DNA of 64,000 bases from WRGT01 sp964450405 (GCA_964450405.1 CAYVCQ010000004.1:124001-188000); one strand, 5' to 3'; positions 43,597-52,390 are shown, counted from the stretch's first letter. Notes: generated by a model not told the origin, from the letters alone. A program made the numbers and translations.

Positions 43597-44708
43597 CCTC
43601 TTCCTCCGTAGATTTTTTTGTACTTCTTCATAAATCTGCTGTCGAGATAATATTTAAAATAGAAAGAGAAAGTCCCCGAAAAAACAATTCCCTTCCAGAG
43701 CATAATCCCTTTGTTAAAACCCATATTCAGAATTGCAAGATAGCTCTTCTGCGGTTTGAACTCTGCAAGTTCAATGCCTTTAATATATGACAGAAGATTA
43801 TTGTAAAGATGCATTCCCTGACGCACTGCATAAACTCCCACCTTATTGAGATAAACCGGTTGATAGGTAATGCAGTCACCTCCTGCAAAAATCTCCGGAT
43901 AATCTATTGCCTGCAGATTTCTGTTTACCAGTAATCCTCCATCTGCACCTGTTTTCATCTTTGAATCTGTAAAAATATTAGAAGGATTGATTCCTGAAGC
44001 GTTTACTGCTATATCATACTCAATCATCTCTCCTGAACTGAAAATAATTTTTTCAGAATCAACTATCTCGACATCTTTATATTCATAGATTTTTATATCT
44101 TTTTTCTCTAGAGACTTTAATGCTTTATTGTAAAATGGTTCTGTGTAGCCCGGAAGAAAATGATCTCTGCTGATAATACTTATTTCAGAACTATATTTAC
44201 ATTTATTTACCAGTTCGCAGAGATTAGCAGCAATCTCAACACCTGCGGCTCCTCCGCCAATAACTGCAATCTTCAGTTTTTTATCAGCAGATAAAATCCG
44301 TTCCCTTATCAAAGATATATTCTCAACCGGCTTAACAGGATAAAGATTTTTAACATCACCGGATAATGGAAGCTGTATTACTTCACTGCCGGTATTAAAT
44401 GAAATCAGATCGTAATACAATTCATTGTTATCTGATAAAATAATCTTTTTCTGTTCCGGGAAAATTTTTACAACTTCAGCTTCTATAAATCTGCAGTTGA
44501 AGGACTCAACAATCTGTTTAATATTAAATCGTGTTTCATCAACTGTATAAAACCCCGACAAAAGTCCCGGCCCCATTCCTGAGTAATAGTGATATTCAGA
44601 TCTGCTAACAACAGTGATGCGGTACCCTGTCTCAATAAACTTATTCAGATTAGTAAGTGAATGGATGTGCGAGTGACCACCGCCGGCAAAAATCAGATGT
44701 TTATTCAT
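43593..44708 (-). CDS. FAD-dependent pyridine nucleotide oxidoreductase (NDH-2/SelD-N-terminal-like)
   Basis: 371 residues. An FAD-binding motif starts the protein (H-L-I-F-A-G-G-G-H-S-H), followed by S-R-S-E-Y-H-Y-Y-S-G-M-G-P-G-L-L-S-G, a second dinucleotide motif V-I-G-G-G-A-A-G-V-E-I-A and F-A-G-G-D-C. The G-G-G-H-S-H and Y-Y-S-G-M-G-P-G-L blocks resemble the oxidoreductase domain found fused to selenide water dikinase or standing alone, related to type-2 NADH dehydrogenases and sulfide:quinone reductases. No SelD domain is attached and no CxxC redox pair is seen. Likely membrane-peripheral electron transfer; acceptor unknown. Confidence 0.85.
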   Translation of the reverse strand: MNKHLIFAGGGHSHIHSLTNLNKFIETGYRITVVSRSEYHYYSGMGPGLLSGFYTVDETRFNIKQIVESFNCRFIEAEVVKIFPEQKKIILSDNNELYYDLISFNTGSEVIQLPLSGDVKNLYPVKPVENISLIRERILSADKKLKIAVIGGGAAGVEIAANLCELVNKCKYSSEISIISRDHFLPGYTEPFYNKALKSLEKKDIKIYEYKDVEIVDSEKIIFSSGEMIEYDIAVNASGINPSNIFTDSKMKTGADGGLLVNRNLQAIDYPEIFAGGDCITYQPVYLNKVGVYAVRQGMHLYNNLLSYIKGIELAEFKPQKSYLAILNMGFNKGIMLWKGIVFSGTFSFYFKYYLDSRFMKKYKKIYGGRG

Positions 44709-44810
44709 AATACCTAGAGTGAGTTATTTTATAGTTTAACAATAATACAGATCCAAAGAATGTCAATCAGTAAGTTATTACAGATATCTGATCAATTTTA
44801 TCATTTATTT

Positions 44811-44867
44811 CCGGCCATTGCCGGCCTCTGCCGGCCTCTGCCGGCCTTATCCGGCCTTCAGCCGGCC
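44811..44867 (+). repeat. CCGGCC iteron-like tandem repeat, 10-11 bp period
   Basis: CCGGCC occurs at 44811, 44821, 44831, 44841, 44851 and 44862, with near-regular 10-bp spacing (one helical turn) and variable four-base spacers (ATTG, CTCTG-like, TTAT). The tract is strongly GC-rich inside AT-rich DNA. It lies between the divergent FAD oxidoreductase (44708) and a small membrane protein (44992). Confidence 0.8.
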
Positions 44868-44991
44868 ATATAAATCGAAATGACTCAATATGACATGCTA
44901 TTACAGTTAATTTGTTTGCAAAAGTTTATATGAAATAATTATATGATTCCTTATAATAATATTATTAAATGAAACTATTAAAGGAGTTTTT

Positions 44992-45405
44992 ATGAAACTT
45001 TTTTCCGACAAAGCTTTTATCCGTATCTTTTTTATCTCGGCGATATGGAATTTCAGCGCTTCAATACCGGGTTTTGCATTTCCGCGTATAATGATACCAA
45101 TTGTTTTCGGACCCTCCGCTTCAGATCTGATTCTTAATAATACCTATGCATATATTGGTTTTCATTTCACAATGTTCTCTGTACTTCTTTTTGCACTTGG
45201 TTATTATATAGTCTACCTGGATATAACCAAAAACCACGGTATTGTTCTCCTTGGAGCAATCGGAAAATTTTTCTTTTTCAGTTATTATACTTATGAGTAT
45301 CTACGAGGCAATGCTACTTTATTTTTACTTTCAATGGTTACCGTGGATATGATATTCGGGTTTATTTTTCTTCATTTTCTCTGGCTTAAAAGATCTAAGG
45401 TTTAA
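44992..45405 (+). CDS. Small four-TM membrane protein
   Basis: 137 residues and about four TM helices (about 8-25, 50-72, 82-100 and 108-130) with a basic C-terminus (L-K-R-S-K-V). A good AAGGAG precedes the ATG. No conserved family was recognised. The aromatic-rich helices and lack of charged pore residues do not suggest a transporter class. It lies downstream of the CCGGCC repeat tract. Confidence 0.75.
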   Translation: MKLFSDKAFIRIFFISAIWNFSASIPGFAFPRIMIPIVFGPSASDLILNNTYAYIGFHFTMFSVLLFALGYYIVYLDITKNHGIVLLGAIGKFFFFSYYTYEYLRGNATLFLLSMVTVDMIFGFIFLHFLWLKRSKV

Positions 45406-45586
45406 TATTACCTGCTATTTTTGAGTAGTAACGGAATTTCCAGCTATTTAAATATTTTATATTGTTAATTTCTTTTATTATATGTATTAATTATATTAAA
45501 GAATGTAAAGTTCATTTATAAAATAATACAAATGTACAACATGATCTATGTATATGAGTTCAAATAATTTTTCCAGGAGATTTCAT

Positions 45587-46357
45587 ATGACAGATGCAGT
45601 TTTATTCGGAAAGAAGGAAATGACAGCAATACTCACAATCAATCGCCCCAAGGCTAACCAGTTGAGCCATGATGTATTCGAAATGTTTGCTGTTCATCTT
45701 GACAAGTGTGAATCAGACAGCGGTATCAGAACGGTGGTTATTACAGGAGCCGGAGATAAGATATTCTGCGGAGGTGCCGATCTTTCAGGAGGTTTCGGAG
45801 ATTTTACGCCAGTTAATTTTCTTAAAAGAGGACAGGATTTGTTTAACAGAATTTCAGGATTTCAGAAACCGGTTATAGCAGCAATTAACGGGCATGCTCT
45901 AGGCGGAGGTTTTGAGCTGGCTCTTGCCTGTCATCTCCGTATTTTAAAGGGAGATGCACGTATTGGTCTTACAGAAACTAATCTGGGGATTATACCCGGT
46001 TACGGCGGTACATTCCGGCTTCCGTTATTGATCGGAGAAACAAACGCATTAGAATATATTCTTCTGGGAAAACAGATCGATGCAGAAAAAGCTCTGGAAC
46101 TTCGGCTTGTAAACAGGCTCAGCAGAGAGAATGATACTCTTCATGATGCTCTGACACTTGCCGATGAATTATCAAAACGTCCGCCTCTTGCTGTAAAAGC
46201 AATACTTAAAATTTTTGCAAATGCTCATTGTTCCGACCGTGAAACTCATCTTAAGACAGAAAGAGAGGAACTGGCAAAACTCTTCGGAAGCAAAGATATG
46301 GTTGAAGGTATAACTGCATTTGCCCAGAAGAGAGAACCTGTTTTTAAAGGGGAATAA
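45587..46357 (+). CDS. Enoyl-CoA hydratase/isomerase family protein
   Basis: 256 residues from ATG 45587 (AGGAG upstream; an in-frame ATG at 45548 lacks it). Crotonase fold with oxyanion-hole segment I-F-C-G-G-A-D-L-S and A-A-I-N-G-H-A-L-G-G-G-F-E-L-A-L-A. Both catalytic glutamates of hydratases are present (G-G-F-E-L and L-T-E-T-N-L-G-I-I-P-G). It probably hydrates trans-2-enoyl-CoA in beta-oxidation or a related acyl-CoA pathway. Single gene; no thiolase or dehydrogenase is next to it. Confidence 0.9.
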   Translation: MTDAVLFGKKEMTAILTINRPKANQLSHDVFEMFAVHLDKCESDSGIRTVVITGAGDKIFCGGADLSGGFGDFTPVNFLKRGQDLFNRISGFQKPVIAAINGHALGGGFELALACHLRILKGDARIGLTETNLGIIPGYGGTFRLPLLIGETNALEYILLGKQIDAEKALELRLVNRLSRENDTLHDALTLADELSKRPPLAVKAILKIFANAHCSDRETHLKTEREELAKLFGSKDMVEGITAFAQKREPVFKGE

Positions 46358-46713
46358 AATAACTAAGGGAGACCATAACTTGATTTTTTTAGAATTATAT
46401 ATATAATTCAGGAATGTTGTGATAATTGACTTTCCTATATCCCCCTGTCCCCCAGAGGGGGCACGTAAGAGGGAAATCATTACTGAATTTATAAATCATA
46501 ACAATAAAATAATATTGGAATTGTAAAAGAAATAATAAGAATAAAACTAACAACGATATAACTTATATACCCGGTGCCACCTCCGGGGGATAGGGGGCAG
46601 GAAGGTTTAATTAAATTAATTATTATCCCAACATTCCGGGAAGAGTCATATATACTAATTTATATTATACCTGAATATTATATAAATTCAATATTAGTAA
46701 AAGGAGAATCATT
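46358..46713. repeat. About 228-bp imperfect inverted-repeat element (family B) between two genes
   Basis: The left arm GGAATGTTGTGATAAT (from 46411) is matched inverted by ATTATCCCAACATTCC (to 46636). Further in, CCCCCTGTCCCCCAGAGG and CTCCGGGGGATAGGGGGCAG are also inverted copies. The whole segment (about 46410-46637) could fold into one long cruciform, like a MITE. The sequence after 46640 should contain the nitroreductase promoter. Confidence 0.6.
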
Positions 46714-47346
46714 ATGAATGTACTTGATGCAATTAAAAGCAGAAGATCAATTAACTTTTTTGACCCCGATCAAACTGTAACGGACGAACAGATTAATGAA
46801 CTTATTTCTTTAGCCAATTTGGCGCCATCAAGTTTAAATCTCCAGCCGTGGGAGGTCATTGTTGTTAATGATCCTAAACGAAAAGCAATACTTAGAAAAT
46901 GCGCCTATGATCAGCCGAAGGTTACGGAAGCTTCTGCAACTCTGATTATTATAGCAAATCCCGGTGCCATTGAAGAAAATGTTGATAATGCTGTAGACAG
47001 TTGGGTTAAACTTGGATATACGAAACCTGAAGCTGCGGACGGTGCAAGAAAAATGCCTTTTAACGCTCATGGAGAAAAAGATAGCCTGCAAAGGAAATTT
47101 TTTGCGATAAAAAACACTGCATTCTTCGCAATGAATCTAATGATCGCAGCAAAGGGACTTGGTCTTGAAACTCATCCCATGGATGGCTTCTCTGCCGATA
47201 AAGTAAAATCTGAATTCAACATTCCGGAAGACAGAATAATACCTCTGCTTATTACTGTGGGATATCTTAAACCGGGAGTTACTCTTCTACCCAGAGCGTG
47301 GAGAAGAGATCTTGAGGAATTTGTAAGTTTCAATAATTATAAATAA
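46714..47346 (+). CDS. Nitroreductase-family FMN protein
   Basis: 210 residues. N-terminal A-I-K-S-R-R-S-I-N-F-F-D and A-N-L-A-P-S-S-L-N-L-Q-P-W-E are the FMN-contacting blocks of the nitroreductase fold, followed by the helical middle and I-P-E-D-R-I-I-P-L-L-I-T-V-G-Y at the end. It probably acts as an NAD(P)H-dependent reductase of nitro or quinone compounds; the natural substrate is unknown. AAAAGGAG precedes the ATG. Confidence 0.93.
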   Translation: MNVLDAIKSRRSINFFDPDQTVTDEQINELISLANLAPSSLNLQPWEVIVVNDPKRKAILRKCAYDQPKVTEASATLIIIANPGAIEENVDNAVDSWVKLGYTKPEAADGARKMPFNAHGEKDSLQRKFFAIKNTAFFAMNLMIAAKGLGLETHPMDGFSADKVKSEFNIPEDRIIPLLITVGYLKPGVTLLPRAWRRDLEEFVSFNNYK

Positions 47347-47705
47347 TAACCACTGTATCACCGTCATGCTGAACCCGTCGAAGCAGGTTTACACAAATCC
47401 TTCATATTACCCTTCGACAGGCTCAGGGTGACAAATTTAAAATTATCCCGGCATATTTCACAGTAATACCGATATTTTCCTCTGTAAAAGCGGATATATT
47501 TCACTGTCATGCTGAGCCTGTCGAAGCAATTTATGCAACACTGCGATTTATCCTGCAACAAGCTTGGAATGAAATATATCTCTTTCATTCTCCTTTATAT
47601 CTTGATCCAAAAATTATAAAGCACACATTCTGAATTTAATTAATTAAATCATTGATTTTTTATACCGTAAACTAATATTGCAACAATCAATCTCAGGGAG
47701 ACACT
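47347..47705. repeat. 359-bp gap with CTTCGACAGGCTCAG dispersed repeats (family C)
   Basis: TCATGCTGAACCCGTCGAAG (about 47364-47383) and CTTCGACAGGCTCAGGGTGA (about 47412-47431) are inverted copies about 28 bp apart. A further TCATGCTGAGCCTGTCGAAG copy is at about 47507-47526. This motif is a very widely distributed bacterial intergenic repeat. The short stretch before 47706 contains the ribosome binding site (CAGGGAG) of the next gene. Confidence 0.65.
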
Positions 47706-47999
47706 ATGAAACATAAACTATTATTTGTACTTATCATAACAGCTTTAATTATTTCTGCATGCAGCGGAACTAAACTTCAAAAGTATCCGGCAGAAGCATG
47801 CGTTAAACTTCCAGGTGAAAAAACTGTAAGCGTCATTAAAGACAGATGTTCACTTTGCCACAAAGGTGACTTCGCTACTAAAGAACTTATCTGCGTAAGA
47901 AAGGCAATGATTATTGATGCTGTAACCGCCAAGAGAATGCCTAAATTCGGCAGTCTAACCGCAGATGAGTTAAATACTATTTTAAAATGGGAATTGTAA
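47706..47999 (+). CDS. Small cytochrome c-like lipoprotein (one CxxCH)
   Basis: 97 residues. The lipobox A-L-I-I-S-A-C gives an acylated Cys near residue 19. The mature part has D-R-C-S-L-C-H-K-G-D, a single c-type heme site, and a downstream Met (A-K-R-M-P-K-F-G) that may be the sixth heme ligand. Other cysteines (E-A-C-V, L-I-C-V) could form a disulfide. It is probably a periplasmic electron carrier tethered to a membrane. No partner oxidoreductase is adjacent. Confidence 0.8.
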   Translation: MKHKLLFVLIITALIISACSGTKLQKYPAEACVKLPGEKTVSVIKDRCSLCHKGDFATKELICVRKAMIIDAVTAKRMPKFGSLTADELNTILKWEL

Positions 48000-48163
48000 G
48001 ATTCAACCGATAATAAATGTTATATAATTAATGGCGTTTCTGAACAGCCCCCTAAATCCCCCGGAGGGGGACTTAGAATAGGATTCTTCATTTTAATAAT
48101 TGTTAATAATTGAAATTATTGGTTTTTATCACACTACCTTGCCCCCTCCGGGGGTGCGGGGGC
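48000..48163. repeat. Inverted pair of GC-rich family-B repeats
   Basis: CCCCCTAAATCCCCCGGAGG (about 48050-48069) and, from about 48143, CCCCCTCCGGGGGTGCGGGG, facing each other across about 70 bp of AT-rich DNA between the convergent cytochrome lipoprotein and SRAP genes. Related copies are in the elements at 46410 and 53853. Confidence 0.6.
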
Positions 48164-48847
48164 TTACAGAGAAATCGGTTCGATACATTCAAGTGTATTA
48201 TTTACATAAGAATTTACAAAGTCTGAAACACGGAATATCTCCAGACTCTCCGTATTAAATGATGAAATAATAACTCTATGCTCATCGTGGGTATAATCAG
48301 ATCCAAGCCATAACGGAATATTTGCCTTGTCAAGAATCAGCGGCATCCGTTCATGAATCTCCTTCATCTCTTCAGAAGCTTCAGTTGTTATGATAGTGAA
48401 AGATTCAACAGCGACTCCATCGGCATTAAACCAGCTGTCATATAATCCGCAAAGAAGCATCGGGTTGTAGTCACCATCGCTGTCTTTCCCGGTAGAGATG
48501 AAATATGGAGTTTTCTGCTTCCCGTTTTTCTTCCATTCAAAAAAACCGGCAACAGGTATAATGCATCTTCTGTTTTTGTATGAGTTCCTGAATGAAGGTT
48601 TTTCATTCAATGTTTCGAATCTCGCGTTAATCAGACCAATCCCTTCTTTTCCTGGTTTTGTCCATGAAGGTATCAAACCCCACTTCATCGGCTTAAGTAT
48701 TCTCTTTTCATCTGAACGGATCACAGTAAATGCGTTCTGCGTGGGAGCAGCATTATAATTTTCCGTATAGTTTCCGGTCATCTCATCATAGAGATCAATT
48801 TTATTAAGTTTTCCGAGAGGAACCGACTGAGCAAATCTACCACACAT
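48164..48847 (-). CDS. yedK: SRAP-family DNA-protein crosslink/abasic-site protein
   Basis: 227 residues, the normal length for SOS response-associated peptidase (HMCES/YedK) proteins. M-C-G-R-F starts the protein, leaving the catalytic Cys2 at the N-terminus after Met removal. N-A-R-F-E-T-L (Asn/Glu), G-F-F-E-W (active-site Glu) and H-E-R-M-P-L-I (active-site His) complete the site. It binds abasic sites in single-stranded DNA as a thiazolidine crosslink. An inverted repeat about 75 bp upstream (48923-48956) may be its operator. Confidence 0.95.
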   Translation of the reverse strand: MCGRFAQSVPLGKLNKIDLYDEMTGNYTENYNAAPTQNAFTVIRSDEKRILKPMKWGLIPSWTKPGKEGIGLINARFETLNEKPSFRNSYKNRRCIIPVAGFFEWKKNGKQKTPYFISTGKDSDGDYNPMLLCGLYDSWFNADGVAVESFTIITTEASEEMKEIHERMPLILDKANIPLWLGSDYTHDEHRVIISSFNTESLEIFRVSDFVNSYVNNTLECIEPISL

Positions 48848-49164
48848 TTGTCTTTACCTCTAATAAATATTATTGACATATTTACTACTCATAATACATA
48901 TTTTAAAGATATTCCGTATAGGCAATACACTTGTTATTGAGATTTTAAGTGTATTGTATACAATAATATACAGTATAATGTTAAACGATTGAAAAAGTAC
49001 ACTCAATGTCATTTCCGTGAAGACGGGAATCCACTTCTTAAAAAACAATGGATACCCGCATGCGCGAAGTGACAAAATAATTCTCACTATATTAATACTT
49101 ACTAAATCCTTAATTTACAAAATAGCGGTATATATTAAAAATATCAATATTAACGGGATAATAA
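48848..49164. other. 317-bp intergenic region with inverted repeat and family-A element
   Basis: CAATACACTT (48923-48932) and AAGTGTATTG (48947-48956) form a perfect 10-bp inverted repeat overlapping a TTGTATACAA palindrome, upstream of the leftward SRAP gene and plausibly its operator. At about 49002-49075 lies a clear family-A dispersed element (ACTCAATGTCATTTCCGTG ... GCGCGAAGTGACAAA). The rest contains the promoter of the MBL-fold gene at 49165. Confidence 0.55.
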
Positions 49165-49953
49165 ATGAAATTTAAAGATTTTACTCTTCATATATATAAA
49201 GGATATGTACAGAATAATTTTCTTGTAGAGTATAAAGATAAAATTCTTCTTCTTGATGGTGCAACCAGCCCTGATGCCTCTCCTATAGCTGAATTTATAA
49301 AGAGCAATCTTAAGCGGGATATTCGTGATCTCAAACTCATCGCGGTAACTCACTGCCACCCCGACCATGCCGGCGCTGCTGATATTATACGGGAAAAATT
49401 TAATGTCCCTGTAGCAGCACCATATGATATTGATTTTTGGTATTCCGGCATCGGAGGAAGTCTACAGCACATATCCGATACGCTTCAATCTCAATTTATG
49501 GCAAAGCAGATGAAACAGAACCAGAAACCTGAATCGCTCCGTTATAAAAGATTACTTAAACCGGATTATAAATTGTATGACCAAACTCCACTACCGTTTT
49601 TTTCTGACTGGAAAGCTCTCCATGCACCGGGTCATACTTCACATAATATTATGTTTTATAACGAAACAAACAGACTTCTTTATATTGCAGACAACATGAT
49701 AGACAGTAGAGGTAAATATCTACCGCCAGTTCCTGTTCTTTTTCCTGAGGCAATGAAGAAGACTTTATTAAAGATTAAAGCACTTAAGCCTGAAACGCTG
49801 CTTTTTGCTCATAGCGATTCACCTGTACTGAAGTATAGAGAAGAGATGATAGATGAAACTATAAAAAGAATTGACTCCGATGATTCTTTTTATATACGAT
49901 TGTTTTATAGCATTTCGAAATTCACCGGTGAATATCGAAGAAATAAAGAATGA
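49165..49953 (+). CDS. Metallo-beta-lactamase-fold hydrolase
   Basis: 262 residues. Metal-binding motif T-H-C-H-P-D-H-A-G (HxHxDH), then H-A-P-G-H-T-S-H, A-D-N-M-I-D and a final A-H-S-D. It resembles glyoxalase II/RNase Z-like small hydrolases with no accessory domain. It is probably a di-metal thioesterase or phosphodiesterase; the substrate cannot be assigned. The gene is followed by a strong hairpin. Confidence 0.87.
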   Translation: MKFKDFTLHIYKGYVQNNFLVEYKDKILLLDGATSPDASPIAEFIKSNLKRDIRDLKLIAVTHCHPDHAGAADIIREKFNVPVAAPYDIDFWYSGIGGSLQHISDTLQSQFMAKQMKQNQKPESLRYKRLLKPDYKLYDQTPLPFFSDWKALHAPGHTSHNIMFYNETNRLLYIADNMIDSRGKYLPPVPVLFPEAMKKTLLKIKALKPETLLFAHSDSPVLKYREEMIDETIKRIDSDDSFYIRLFYSISKFTGEYRRNKE

Positions 49954-49959
49954 CGTCCT

Positions 49960-50002
49960 GCGGGGCTTTTTTCATGGGCTGCCGCCCATGAAACCCCATA
50001 AA
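49960..50002 (+). other. Hairpin after MBL gene
   Basis: TTCATGGGC (49971-49979) and GCCCATGAA (49984-49992) pair perfectly with a four-base loop, and the flanking GGGG/CCCC extend the stem. There is no U-run downstream, so it is a 3'-end stabilising structure rather than a typical terminator. Confidence 0.6.
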
Positions 50003-50224
50003 GATAAAGTAATCACTAAGTTCAAGTAATTACCTTTATACTGGTGATGAAACTATACTCAACTGAGCCTCCGGCACGGTTTTGACAGAATACTACTGTT
50101 TTTGAGCACTTACTTTTTGACCACATTAAAAAGTCTTTTTTTCCTTGACAATTATGTTCAATCTTTTTGTATTTCATATGCAAACTGTTGAATATGAATC
50201 ATAAACTTTAATACGGGGTTATCA

Positions 50225-51262
50225 ATGAAAACAAAGATTACTGAAATTTTTAAGATTAAATATCCTATTATTCTGTCAGGTATGAGCTGGATAAGTACTC
50301 CTGAACTTGTAGCTGCTGTTTCAAACGCAGGCGGACTTGGTATTTTAGCTACAGGTGTTATGAATGCTGAAGAGACTCGTGATGCGATCAGGAAAACACG
50401 TGAACTTACAAAAAAACCCTTCGCGGTAAATATAACTCTGTATTTCCCTGGAGCACAGGAAAACGCAAAGGTGATCTTTGAAGAAAAAGTACCCGTTGTA
50501 AATTATGCCCTTGGAAAAGGTGACTGGATCTGTAAAGCAGTTCATTCATACGGCGGAAAGGTAATCGCAACGGTAACCACACTCAAACATGCAGTGGCTG
50601 CTCAGAAAGACGGAGCTGATGCTATAATTGTTACGGGACATGAAGCTGCGGGACATGGCGGAGATGTCACTTCAATGGTTCTTATTCCCGGTATTGCTGA
50701 TAATATCAAAATACCAATTATTGCAGCAGGTGGATTTGCAGATGGAAGAGGACTCGCCTCGGCACTGATTCTTGGTGCTGATGGAATCTCAATGGGAACA
50801 AGATTTATGAATTCAGTAGAGAGCCCGGTTCATCCAAATCAGAAAAATGCGACTAATATGACAGATGTTTACAGTACCCTTTATACAGATAAAGTTGACG
50901 GAATGAAGGCGCGGGTAATGAAAACTCCCGGAGCAAAAAGACTTATCAGTAAGCGTTTAAATCCTTTCAGCGCACTTGTCCGTTCAAGAAAGATTGCAAA
51001 GATGCTCGGTTTCCCATGGCTGAAACTGGCTGTAGGAATTATGTTTATGGGTTATAAAAAATCTATGGCAATGGCACGGATGGCAATAGGTTTTGATGCA
51101 TTTCTTGCAGGAACAATGGAGGGGGATAATAAAAAAGGTGTTCTTCCCATCGGCCAGATTGCCGGTATCATTACCGAAACACTTACAGTTAAGCAGATAA
51201 TTGAAAACACTGTTAAGGAAGCATCCAAATCTCAGACAGTACTGGCTTCAAAATTAAAATAA
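50225..51262 (+). CDS. Nitronate monooxygenase / FMN-dependent oxidoreductase (NMO family)
   Basis: 345 residues. TIM-barrel FMN family: I-K-Y-P-I-I-L-S-G-M-S-W near the N-terminus, G-H-E-A-A-G-H-G (catalytic His region), I-I-A-A-G-G-F-A-D-G-R-G and G-A-D-G-I-S-M-G-T-R-F. These match the 2-nitropropane dioxygenase/nitronate monooxygenase group, which also contains enoyl-ACP reductase FabK-like enzymes, so the true substrate may be a nitronate or an acyl-CoA. A crotonase gene follows about 200 bp downstream, favouring acyl-CoA metabolism slightly. Confidence 0.87.
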   Translation: MKTKITEIFKIKYPIILSGMSWISTPELVAAVSNAGGLGILATGVMNAEETRDAIRKTRELTKKPFAVNITLYFPGAQENAKVIFEEKVPVVNYALGKGDWICKAVHSYGGKVIATVTTLKHAVAAQKDGADAIIVTGHEAAGHGGDVTSMVLIPGIADNIKIPIIAAGGFADGRGLASALILGADGISMGTRFMNSVESPVHPNQKNATNMTDVYSTLYTDKVDGMKARVMKTPGAKRLISKRLNPFSALVRSRKIAKMLGFPWLKLAVGIMFMGYKKSMAMARMAIGFDAFLAGTMEGDNKKGVLPIGQIAGIITETLTVKQIIENTVKEASKSQTVLASKLK

Positions 51263-51325
51263 ATTGAGCATTTTAATTAAGATGCTGATGTGCAGCACAT
51301 TCCGGAAATTTAATAAGGAGTTGTA

Positions 51326-51349
51326 ATGATTATAACTCTTATGGGTTAA
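51326..51349 (+). other. Seven-codon ORF with its own ribosome binding site
   Basis: AAGGAG is followed at normal spacing by ATG ATT ATA ACT CTT ATG GGT TAA (MIITLMG) in the gap before the crotonase gene at 51459. It could be a leader peptide or just the decayed start of a lost gene. There is no attenuator-like hairpin next to it. Confidence 0.25.
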
Positions 51350-51458
51350 GGGACGGGAATCCCTAAGTATTCACCCTGAAGAGCTCCTGCGGGCACACAT
51401 TGTGTGGTTGTATTAAATTTTCCTGAAACTCATATAAATAAAATAATAAGGAGGAGTT

Positions 51459-52217
51459 ATGGCTGTAGTAGAATGGAAAAAAGACGGCACTGTTGCTATA
51501 ATGACAATGAATAATGGAGAGAACAGGCATAATCCTGTGTTTGCAGAAACTTTTCTCTCTACCTATGCGGAAATTCTGGCAGATGCTGAAATTAAAGCAA
51601 TTGTTCTCACATCAAGTGACCCTAAAAACTTCTGTCTTGGCGTAGATATCGGATGGATGATGAAAGCGCAGAGTGAAAAAGATTTTCCTGGAATAAGCAA
51701 ATGGCTTTACGACATGGGAGATGTTTTTGCAGCAATGCTGATGTCTCCGGTTCCTACAATTGCTGCTATTACAGGACACGCATTCGGTAACGGAGCGATG
51801 CTTTCCGGAGCTTGCGATTTCAGATTTATGAGAGCTGACAGAGGATTTTTCTGTTTCCCTGAAATAGATCTTGGCATTCAGTTTGCGCCATCCATGATCG
51901 AGTGGATGAAACGTGTTATGCCTTATCATCTCTTCACAAGAATGAAATGGTCCGGTGAAAAAGTAGGAGCTGCAGAACTTGAAAAACATGGTGTTATCAT
52001 CAAAGCATGCGAAAATGCAGAGAAAACACTTGAAGAGGCTATTGCTTACGCAAGAACTTTCAATAAATCAAGAACAACTCTTACTGAAATGAAAAAGAGA
52101 ACCTATAAGCATATTGTAGATAAAATGAAAAATGAAGATCCGGAGTATTTTGACTATAAACCTGAAGCTGTTAAAGAAGGTAAAGCACCGATTTTCATGT
52201 TTACACCGCTGACATAA
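51459..52217 (+). CDS. Enoyl-CoA hydratase/isomerase family protein (single-Glu type)
   Basis: 252 residues. Oxyanion-hole segments N-F-C-L-G-V-D-I and A-A-I-T-G-H-A-F-G-N-G are intact. The first catalytic Glu of hydratases is missing (G-N-G-A-M-L-S instead of G-G-x-E-L), while F-P-E-I-D-L-G-I keeps the second. One-Glu crotonases are typically delta3-delta2-enoyl-CoA isomerases, so isomerase activity is more likely than hydration. AAGGAGG precedes the ATG. An intrinsic terminator follows. Confidence 0.87.
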   Translation: MAVVEWKKDGTVAIMTMNNGENRHNPVFAETFLSTYAEILADAEIKAIVLTSSDPKNFCLGVDIGWMMKAQSEKDFPGISKWLYDMGDVFAAMLMSPVPTIAAITGHAFGNGAMLSGACDFRFMRADRGFFCFPEIDLGIQFAPSMIEWMKRVMPYHLFTRMKWSGEKVGAAELEKHGVIIKACENAEKTLEEAIAYARTFNKSRTTLTEMKKRTYKHIVDKMKNEDPEYFDYKPEAVKEGKAPIFMFTPLT

Positions 52218-52219
52218 TC

Positions 52220-52258
52220 AATATTGGGGATTATCTTCGGGTAATCCCCAATATTTTA
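52220..52258 (+). terminator. Intrinsic terminator-like hairpin after crotonase gene
   Basis: AATATTGGGGATTA (52220-52233) and TAATCCCCAATATT (52242-52255) form a perfect 14-bp stem with an eight-base loop directly after the stop codon. The following U-run is short (TTTTACA), so efficiency may be moderate. Confidence 0.75.
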
Positions 52259-52390
52259 CAAAATAAATGAAACATACTCCTCTAATCCGTTACGAATTCA
52301 TTATAATTTCGCTATAAAATCTAAAAATATCTCAGAAACTCATTGACTTTAATTGATTTATAGGTTTTAATTTATAAATATTGGTTTTAT

